DNA from: Methanoregula sp.
GTDB lineage: Archaea > Halobacteriota > Methanomicrobia > Methanomicrobiales > Methanospirillaceae
Assembly: GCA_013331015.1 (NCBI GenBank)
Contig: DUHF01000206.1
Span: 2,468-8,048 of the forward strand
Direction of reading: 5' to 3'
DNA: 5,581 nucleotides
In this document: piece after piece, positions 1 through 5,581 of the stretch
Layout of the letters: the number at the start of each line of letters is the position of its first letter
Position numbering within the stretch: the first letter of the stretch is position 1
The notes under the pieces: generated by a model
Databases searched by the model: none
Seen by the model: the letters and a program-made list of their open reading frames with translations, nothing else
What the model was told of the DNA's origin: nothing
Program-made: the position numbers and the translations under genes

Positions 1-136
1 CTGACCCCCTCCCCCCTTTGTGCCCATGGGACCCCCCTACTCAATCAGGGGTAGAAGCCGTTTTCCCCACTATCCCCATAGTTCCACGAGAAATACGGCG
101 CTGGCGCGTGGGAAAATGTGAGTCTTACTCAAATCC

Positions 137-156
137 GGGGAGGGGGGGTCCGCGGG
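137..156 (+). other. G-quadruplex motif
   Basis: Four runs of at least three G lie within 20 bases: 137-139, 142-144, 146-148 and 154-156, with loops of 2, 1 and 5 bases. This fits the standard four-tract quadruplex rule on the + strand. A looser motif on the - strand is formed by C runs at 5-7, 14-16, 23-25 and 32-34, with loops of about six bases. Whether either folds in the cell is unknown. Confidence 0.5.
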
Positions 157-170
157 TAACCCCCCCCTTG

Positions 171-183
171 AAAATTTTTAAAA
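171..183 (+). promoter_or_regulatory. possible TATA-like box for the gene at 218
   Basis: An isolated A/T island (four A, five T, four A) sits inside the C/G-rich region, about 40 bases ahead of the GTG at 218. An archaeal TATA box here would place transcription start near 200-208, giving a leader of 10-18 bases. The position is plausible, but the island could simply be part of the repeat. Confidence 0.25.
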
Positions 184-217
184 GTGTCAGGACCCCCCCC
201 CCGCATGGGGGTGGGGG

Positions 218-706
218 GTGCCCCGTAACGCAAAGACTGCTGAACAGAAGAGTGCCAAAAAGCTCACGCAAAGGAACCCGGACCGGGAAGAGAACGAGCG
301 GCCGGTACCTGAGATCATCATCCATTCCCCAATGGACGTGACCGCTGAACCAGACCCCGGGCGGACGCGGAGCAACGCGATCGTATACGAGGCTCTGAAA
401 CTCCTCATAAAATACGGGTATGAACCGGCGAAAATACGCGAACCCGCGCTCCCACTCAATCTCATGGGCATGAAGAAGAGCGGCACGCTCCTCGTCTGTA
501 CCATCCGCTCGCGCCTGCCGGTGCCAAACGCGGCAACGCTTCGCGAGAAAAATACCGGCACGGTGGACTATCTCTGCCGGCTTGCCGGGCGGGTCAGAGA
601 CCGGATCATGATCTGGGTCTACTCGCCGGCCTGCGGGTGGAGGTACTATCTTGTGTACCCGGGAGGTCTGCGGTATGACCTCGACTTCCCGAAATCCATC
701 CAGTAA
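218..706 (+). CDS. uncharacterised 162-aa protein, possible nuclease-fold relative
   Basis: I cannot assign a function. The GTG at 218 is the first usable start after an in-frame stop at 179-181. The next in-frame ATG is at 332 (Met39), so the N-terminus is uncertain. Residues 1-32 are charged and Lys/Arg-rich and look disordered. The rest looks like a folded alpha/beta domain: a helix with ALKLLIKYGYEP around 60-71, a strand GTLLVCTIRSR near 89-99, a helix around 110-130, then a strand with IMIWVY and a C-terminal GW-x-YYLVYPGG stretch. The last part recalls small methanogen proteins with an Ile/Trp strand and a PGG ending that look like PD-(D/E)XK nucleases. If that alignment is right, the usual Asp is replaced here (PLNL) and the protein may lack catalysis. 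There is no signal peptide or membrane span. The start codon lies at the edge of a G run, and no clear ribosome binding site is visible. Confidence 0.7.
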   Translation: MPRNAKTAEQKSAKKLTQRNPDREENERPVPEIIIHSPMDVTAEPDPGRTRSNAIVYEALKLLIKYGYEPAKIREPALPLNLMGMKKSGTLLVCTIRSRLPVPNAATLREKNTGTVDYLCRLAGRVRDRIMIWVYSPACGWRYYLVYPGGLRYDLDFPKSIQ

Positions 707-708
707 AT

Positions 709-718
709 CCTTTTTTTC
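709..718 (+). terminator. T-tract terminator after the 162-aa gene
   Basis: Three bases after the TAA stop comes CC followed by seven T (711-717). Archaeal RNA polymerase can terminate at oligo-T without a hairpin, and no strong stem is seen here. The call rests on the T run and its placement at the gene end. Confidence 0.45.
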
Positions 719-806
719 CGCTTCGATCAATCCCGATCCGCGCCGGACCGCCCGGTTTTTCGATCCGGGTCTGTATCATCTCCCGTTTGCCACCCCGCAA
801 ATTATC

Positions 807-815
807 GGTTATATC
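807..815 (+). promoter_or_regulatory. TATA-like promoter for the 911 gene
   Basis: GGTTATATC is the best TATA-like element in the 200-base gap between genes. Initiation about 25 bases downstream (near 835-842) would give an unusually long leader of about 70 bases, containing the inverted repeat at 864-886 and the ribosome binding site at 899-904. The assignment comes from sequence appearance only. Confidence 0.4.
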
Positions 816-863
816 TCAACTGCCCATGTTGTTTTGTCAAAGGGCGCCCCGCGACACAGAAAC

Positions 864-888
864 AGGAAGATCCGGAGGATCTTCCTCC
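864..888 (+). promoter_or_regulatory. perfect inverted repeat in the leader of the 911 gene
   Basis: AGGAAGATCC (864-873) and its exact reverse complement GGATCTTCCT (877-886) are separated by only GGA. This could be an RNA hairpin or a 23-bp operator for a dimeric regulator. The centre contains a strong Shine-Dalgarno-like GGAGGA (874-879), and a second helix is possible between it and TCCTCC (883-888). The two helices cannot coexist. The TCCTCC strand is also partly complementary to the real GGAG at 899-902. This arrangement could control translation of the gene at 911, but no ligand or regulator is indicated. It is followed by no T run, so it is not a terminator. Confidence 0.6.
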
Positions 889-898
889 AGAAAACAAC

Positions 899-904
899 GG
901 AGAG
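899..904 (+). promoter_or_regulatory. ribosome binding site for the 911 gene
   Basis: GGAGAG ends six bases before the ATG at 911, the spacing expected for a working Shine-Dalgarno site. It supports this ATG as the start. The genes at 1637 and 2509 lack such a site. Confidence 0.75.
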
Positions 905-910
905 AAAAAA

Positions 911-1414
911 ATGGCAGACTATATCCAGAACACCAACGTGAAGAGCGCTGTGCGAAAACTCGCCGCACCGATCGCGGATATCGCAACGTTCAACACCATC
1001 GTACAGTCAGTGATCAACACAAACCCGTTCGGGTGCGTGTCCTACATGACAGCAGGTGTCAATCACCCGCCAGTCGAGAAGATCAGGGAAACCTACACGG
1101 CGAAGTTCGTGTACCAGGACGTTGAAGCAAAGACCGTAGGAAGGACCGCTGAGAGCTACAACTCGATAGCCGGCTTCAATGACGGCATCGCGGCAGTGAT
1201 TGCAAATTCCGCCAACAACACTGCACACGGGGGAACCCCCATCCACGCTGCGGATGCTGATAACTTCTCGGCAACCCTGAAGTGCCACGACCCCAGCGGG
1301 GAGCTGTATTTCGTGAACTTCTCCCGCCAGCAGGTCACGATCTCGTCCTACGAGGACGACGCTATCCGAAACGTCATCGAGATCTGGTCCGATGGCGTAG
1401 CAGCACTGGCGTGA
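911..1414 (+). CDS. uncharacterised 167-aa soluble protein
   Basis: I do not recognise a named domain. The ATG at 911 has a well-placed ribosome binding site. The protein has no signal peptide or membrane span and is rich in Ala, Asn, Thr, Ile and Val. Residues 1-35 look helical (KSAVRKLAAPIADIATFNTI). A Pro/Gly-containing turn, TNPFGCVSYMTAG (37-49), follows. Residues 60-79 and 119-147 look like beta strands rich in aromatics (YTAKFVYQ; GELYFVNFSRQQVTISSY). A helix at 87-101 and a final helix at 148-160 complete the pattern. There are only two cysteines (42 and 125) and several histidines (52, 106, 112, 126), but no metal motif I trust. It shares a unit with the tiny membrane protein that begins ten bases after its stop, so the two may work together. 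A structural or virus-derived role is possible but not shown. Confidence 0.85.
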   Translation: MADYIQNTNVKSAVRKLAAPIADIATFNTIVQSVINTNPFGCVSYMTAGVNHPPVEKIRETYTAKFVYQDVEAKTVGRTAESYNSIAGFNDGIAAVIANSANNTAHGGTPIHAADADNFSATLKCHDPSGELYFVNFSRQQVTISSYEDDAIRNVIEIWSDGVAALA

Positions 1415-1416
1415 GG
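1413..1416 (+). promoter_or_regulatory. ribosome binding site for the 39-aa gene
   Basis: GAGG overlaps the stop codon of the upstream gene (1412-1414) and lies eight bases before the TTG at 1425. No ATG or GTG exists in that frame nearby, so this site decides the TTG start and suggests translational coupling. Confidence 0.5.
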
Positions 1417-1424
1417 CGATCGCA

Positions 1425-1544
1425 TTGGAGAACGAACTCATCATCACCGGGGCCTTTTTGGGTGCCGGGCTGCTCGCCTACGTTATCGTCCCCGGCCTCC
1501 TCGTGGTCCGGGACCGGGTCCTTGACCACATCGGGAAGGAGTGA
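1425..1544 (+). CDS. 39-aa single-span membrane protein, TTG start
   Basis: This short frame begins with TTG ten bases after the stop of the 911 gene and ends at TGA 1542-1544. The product starts MENELI. It has one hydrophobic segment at about residues 5-28, with a Gly/Ala-rich first half (GAFLGAGLLAY) and a Pro-Gly kink (VIVPGLL), followed by a charged tail RDRVLDHIGKE. The acidic N-terminus and basic residues right after the span suggest the N-terminus outside and the C-terminus in the cytoplasm. Support for coding comes from the ribosome binding site, the classic membrane-protein layout, the tight spacing to the gene before it, and the strong terminator 21 bases after its stop. The family is unknown. 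It could anchor or partner the 167-aa protein, or be a small pore-like or regulatory peptide. Its short length and TTG start leave some doubt. Confidence 0.65.
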   Translation: MENELIITGAFLGAGLLAYVIVPGLLVVRDRVLDHIGKE

Positions 1545-1565
1545 CGACCCGCGTAATGAACAACG

Positions 1566-1598
1566 GCCGGGGACACCTGTCCCCGGCTATTTTTTTTT
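1566..1598 (+). terminator. hairpin plus T9 intrinsic terminator
   Basis: GCCGGGGACA (1566-1575) and its exact reverse complement TGTCCCCGGC (1578-1587) are separated by two bases and followed by TA and nine T (1590-1598). In RNA the loop would open by a few pairs, leaving a GC-rich stem of about eight pairs. No T run follows on the - strand, so it acts on + strand transcripts only. It ends the 911-1544 unit and insulates the RNase III gene. Confidence 0.9.
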
Positions 1599-1600
1599 GA

Positions 1601-1612
1601 GATATTTTTATT
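1601..1612 (+). promoter_or_regulatory. TATA-like promoter of the RNase III gene
   Basis: GATATTTTTATT lies directly after the terminator, with its centre about 30 bases before the ATG at 1637. Archaeal initiation about 25 bases downstream of the box would fall at or a few bases before the start codon. No ribosome binding site precedes the ATG, which fits a leaderless transcript. The T-rich end of the terminator partly merges with this element. Confidence 0.5.
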
Positions 1613-1636
1613 ACCCGATGCGTCAGCAGATCCATA

Positions 1637-2416
1637 ATGGATGACAGTCGCAGACAGCAGTTGTTGAGACTTCTTAACGATCCCCTGATACAACTTGATA
1701 TAACCGATATCGGTCTGCTTCTTCACGTTGATCAGGCACTCACCCACCGTTCCTATGCAAAAGAGCAGCGGGACAAGGGCCTGCCCTGCGAAGACTACGA
1801 GAGAATGGAATTTTCCGGCGATTGTATCCTTGATTTTGTCATAGGTCATGAATTGTACACATCATTTCCGAAATTGTCAAAAGAAGTGATTCAGCGTTTT
1901 CCAAAATACGAGGGAAAGGAGGAGGAGCTCCTGACGGATTTACTCCACGGCATGACCAATGACAATTCCCTCTCCAGGATTGCATCAAAAATTCCCTCAT
2001 TTGATGAATGCATCTTACGGGGCGGGGGAGTGTCACTTGAAGATTCTGTCAGGGCAGGGGCGTTTGAGGCATTTATCGCAGCTATCTATGAAGTCGGGGG
2101 GATTGATGCAACAACGACCGTGATAAAACGGTTGTTCAGGGAACGATTTGATCAGGCTGAGCCGATCGTGAGTTATAAAAATGAATTACAGGAATGCGTG
2201 CAGAAGCGGGAGAAGACCGGCAATATCAATGGCATCATCGGGTACCAGACCCGGCCCGATCCTGATACACCGGAAAACAACAAATGGCATATCTCAGAAG
2301 TCTTTGTAAAACTCTCAGAAAAAGACCTGGAATTATGGGGTCGCGGTCGGGGAAAAAAGGCAAAAGATGCTGAAGCTGCCGCAGCGGAAGATGCATTTTT
2401 GAAACACTGCACCTAG
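1637..2416 (+). CDS. rnc: ribonuclease III with dsRNA-binding domain, altered active site
   Basis: RNase III cleaves double-stranded RNA, acting as a dimer in the cytoplasm. The 259-aa length suits a bacterial-type enzyme (E. coli has 226 aa). ALTHRS is at 34-39. The signature helix reads YERMEFSGD at 54-62, close to the usual NERLEFLGD, so Glu58 and Asp62 match E. coli Glu41 and Asp45. The second acidic helix reads VRAGAFEAFIAAIY at 138-151. Glu144 matches Glu117, but Gly141 (codon GGG at 2057-2059) stands where the metal-binding Asp114 is expected. A dsRNA-binding domain follows: YKNELQECVQKR at 180-191, a beta region around 217-237 and the RNA-contact helix GKKAKDAEAAAAEDAF at 239-254. RNase III is rare in archaea, which mature rRNA and tRNA introns with a different splicing endonuclease. 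The gene stands alone between a terminator and another promoter. Sampled rows have 37-38% GC, against 65-72% in the next two genes, suggesting transfer. It may be a weakened nuclease or mainly a dsRNA binder. Confidence 0.93.
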   Translation: MDDSRRQQLLRLLNDPLIQLDITDIGLLLHVDQALTHRSYAKEQRDKGLPCEDYERMEFSGDCILDFVIGHELYTSFPKLSKEVIQRFPKYEGKEEELLTDLLHGMTNDNSLSRIASKIPSFDECILRGGGVSLEDSVRAGAFEAFIAAIYEVGGIDATTTVIKRLFRERFDQAEPIVSYKNELQECVQKREKTGNINGIIGYQTRPDPDTPENNKWHISEVFVKLSEKDLELWGRGRGKKAKDAEAAAAEDAFLKHCT

Positions 2417-2476
2417 CAGGGAATACCTGCCACTACCCGTTCGCGTGTCCAAGAGAATGCCATCCATCACCCATCC

Positions 2477-2483
2477 TTAATTA
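2477..2483 (+). promoter_or_regulatory. TATA-like promoter of asnB
   Basis: TTAATTA is the only A/T-rich element in the C-rich spacer 2417-2508. Its centre lies 29 bases before the ATG at 2509, so transcription would begin within a few bases of the start codon. No ribosome binding site is present, so a leaderless message is likely. CCAYC/CCACC-type short repeats flank the box (2461-2476 and 2484-2499). The rest of the spacer holds only a weak 5-bp stem next to the RNase III stop (2416-2430), with no T run after it. Confidence 0.45.
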
Positions 2484-2508
2484 CCACCCGCCACCCACCT
2501 TTACCCTA

Positions 2509-4380
<1,872 letters not shown>

Positions 4381-4396
4381 AGACGCCGAACAGAGA

Positions 4397-4426
4397 ATAG
4401 TATACGTTATCCTGATCGCTTCAGGA
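4397..4426 (+). promoter_or_regulatory. spacer element ahead of manC: TATA-like box and small hairpin
   Basis: The 57-base gap after asnB contains AATAGTATAC (4396-4405), a TATA-like element about 35 bases before the ATG at 4438. It also holds a 6-bp stem, TCCTGA (4410-4415) with TCAGGA (4421-4426), whose 3' arm carries an AGGA that could be a distant ribosome binding site, 11 bases from the ATG. manC may therefore have its own weak promoter as well as read-through from asnB. All parts are weak. Confidence 0.3.
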
Positions 4427-4437
4427 CGGGTATTGTC

Positions 4438-5581
4438 ATGAAATCCATCATCCTTGCCGGCGGAGTCGGGACCCGGCTCTGGCCACTCTCCCGCGAGTAT
4501 TATCCCAAGCAGTTCATCCAGTTCGACGGCCCTTCCCTCTTCCAGAAGACCTGCGAGCGGGCGATCCTCCTCTCAGGCCCGAACGGAATCTACGTGGTGA
4601 CAAACGAGATCCACCGCTACCTGGTAAAGAACCAGATTGAGGAGCTTGGCTATACCCTGCCTGACGATCACCTGCTGGTCGAGCCTGCGGGGAAGAACAC
4701 CCTTCCGGCAATCGCGTGGGCGCTGCAGCGGATCCGCGGCACTGCGGGGCCGGAGACGGCGGTGGTATTCCCAAGCGATCACATCCTCGGCTATTCGGCG
4801 CTGGACCAGATCCGGGCCGCAGAACCCCTCGCACGGGACCATCTCGTAACCTTCGGGATACCTCCCACGTCGCCCCACACAGGATACGGGTACATCCGGC
4901 CCGGAGAACCCCTGGCCGTGGGAAATAGTGCAGAGGAGTTCAGGGAGAAGCCTGACGAGGAGACTGCGGCAGGTTATGTGCAGAAGGGCTACCTCTGGAA
5001 CAGCGGCATCTTCCTCCTCTCAACCGACTGCTTCTTTGCTGAACTGGAGCGTTACCAGCCGGAACTGGCCGCTGCATTTGCCCCGGATAAGGAGCCGGAC
5101 TACCCTTCCCTTGCGGCAATCTCCATCGATTACGGTCTGCTGGAACACTCAAAGAAAGTCGCCGTTGTCCCGCTCGCTGCGGAATGGAGCGACCTTGGGA
5201 CGTTCAGGGCTCTCTACGATCACGAGCAGCACGATGAGGGGGGAAATGTCGGCAAGGCCGAGTTCATCGAAGCGGGGGGCAACTACGTCTATGCCCCGGG
5301 CAAACACGTGGGGCTCATCGGGGTGAGCGACCTTGTGGTGGTGGACACGGCGGATGCGCTTCTCATCTGCGATAACCGCAAGACAGAGCAGGTGAAGGCG
5401 CTGGTCGGGCGGTACAATGCTGCCAGCGACCCGGTGACGCGGTTCCACCGGCAGGTGCACCGCCCGTGGGGATCGTATACGGTGCTTGAGGAGGGCGGGC
5501 CGTATAAGATCAAGCGGGTGACCGTCAAGGCCGGCGAGAAACTCTCCCTCCAGCTCCACCACCACCGCAGCGAGCACTGGA
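4438..5581 (+). CDS. manC: mannose-1-phosphate guanylyltransferase / mannose-6-phosphate isomerase, cut by window end
   Basis: The enzyme makes GDP-mannose from mannose-1-phosphate and GTP. In bifunctional (type II) forms a C-terminal cupin also interconverts fructose-6-phosphate and mannose-6-phosphate. The window holds 381 codons plus one base, with no stop. The nucleotidyltransferase domain shows LAGGVGTRLWPLSR at 6-19 with PKQF at 23-26, EPAGKNT at 82-88 (usually EPxGRNT), PSDH at 112-115, TGYGYI at 148-153, the sugar-site EKPD at 170-173, WNSGIF at 187-192 and WSDLGTF at 250-256. RPWGSY at 342-347 and the metal-binding start of the cupin, LSLQLHHHRSEHW (369-381), show the type II architecture. 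Full-length members have about 450-480 residues, so roughly 70-100 are missing beyond the window. The ATG at 4438 gives the canonical N-terminus. The product likely feeds glycosyltransferases for surface glycans, together with asnB just upstream. Confidence 0.95.
   Translation, partial: MKSIILAGGVGTRLWPLSREYYPKQFIQFDGPSLFQKTCERAILLSGPNGIYVVTNEIHRYLVKNQIEELGYTLPDDHLLVEPAGKNTLPAIAWALQRIRGTAGPETAVVFPSDHILGYSALDQIRAAEPLARDHLVTFGIPPTSPHTGYGYIRPGEPLAVGNSAEEFREKPDEETAAGYVQKGYLWNSGIFLLSTDCFFAELERYQPELAAAFAPDKEPDYPSLAAISIDYGLLEHSKKVAVVPLAAEWSDLGTFRALYDHEQHDEGGNVGKAEFIEAGGNYVYAPGKHVGLIGVSDLVVVDTADALLICDNRKTEQVKALVGRYNAASDPVTRFHRQVHRPWGSYTVLEEGGPYKIKRVTVKAGEKLSLQLHHHRSEHW

Larger units (their letters stand above)
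1..217. repeat. C/G homopolymer-rich low-complexity region
   Basis: This stretch has no convincing gene. It holds repeated C runs (5-9, 11-16, 32-37, 160-167, 193-202) and G runs (137-140, 142-148, 207-211, 213-218), separated by ordinary sequence and one A/T island at 171-183. The C run at 193-202 and the G run at 207-211 can pair around a short loop. The G runs continue into the start codon of the gene at 218. An open frame at 18-341 crosses the region, but its product is rich in Pro, Gly and Arg as expected from translated homopolymers, and it overlaps the better gene. The look suggests an interspersed, possibly length-variable repeat, but one copy cannot prove that. Confidence 0.6.

Noticed and set aside
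1..217. C/G-rich region as a CRISPR array or attachment site
   Set aside because: There are no regularly spaced identical repeats, no tRNA fragment and no integrase gene nearby.
18..341. Open + strand frame of 107 codons with a TTG start
   Set aside because: Its product is Pro/Gly/Arg-rich from translated C and G runs, it has no ribosome binding site, and it overlaps the more protein-like frame at 218 by over 120 bases.
125..730. Long - strand open frame of 201 codons
   Set aside because: It is antisense to the 218-706 gene, starts beyond that gene's terminator and ends in the homopolymer region. The composition looks like a GC-rich shadow frame.
748..768. CCCGG / CCGGG pairing around a T5 run in the 707-910 gap
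   Set aside because: It is a five-pair stem with a nine-base loop in CCGG-rich DNA, which is expected by chance.
651..1125. Two overlapping + strand frames (651-941 and 787-1125) across the 707-910 gap
   Set aside because: Both run into the 911 gene in another frame, are rich in Arg, Ser and Pro, and have no start signals. The gap is better explained as a promoter and leader.
2416..2430. Small hairpin GCAGG/CCTGC after the RNase III stop as a terminator
   Set aside because: It has only five pairs and no T run follows. It is too weak to call.
5149..5577. - strand frame of 142 codons opposite manC
   Set aside because: It is antisense to conserved ManC motifs (WSDLG, RPWGSY, LSLQLHHHRSEHW).

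Overview
The window most likely comes from a methanogenic archaeon of the Methanomicrobiales type. This is inference, not proof. The supporting signs are archaeal-style TATA-like boxes about 25-30 bases ahead of two start codons with almost no leader (positions 1637 and 2509), T-tract terminators, GC-rich CGG/CCGG-heavy codon use, and protein families I associate with that order. All genes I can support lie on the + strand. I see no tRNA, rRNA, CRISPR array or transposase.

Layout. Positions 1-217 are a low-complexity stretch of long C and G runs with one canonical G-quadruplex motif. It runs directly into the GTG start of an uncharacterised 162-aa protein (218-706), which ends at a T-tract. 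A 200-base intergenic region follows, with a TATA-like box and a perfect 10-bp inverted repeat. It leads into an uncharacterised two-gene unit: a 167-aa soluble protein (911-1414) and, ten bases after its stop codon, a 39-aa single-span membrane protein with a TTG start (1425-1544). A very clear hairpin-plus-T9 terminator closes this unit.

An AT-rich gene for an RNase III with a C-terminal double-stranded-RNA-binding domain (1637-2416) follows. RNase III is rare in archaea, and here one of the usual metal-binding aspartates is a glycine. The gene is clearly poorer in GC than what follows, so it may have been acquired.

The right half holds two GC-rich genes that probably belong to surface-polysaccharide or glycoconjugate synthesis. 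One is an AsnB-type glutamine-dependent amidotransferase (2509-4380). The other is a mannose-1-phosphate guanylyltransferase of the bifunctional ManC/AlgA type (4438 to the window end), cut off inside its C-terminal isomerase cupin. ManC would supply GDP-mannose. AsnB could make asparagine or amidate a sugar acid in the same pathway.

The most interesting items are the uncharacterised gene pair with its structured leader and the RNase III with the altered active site.
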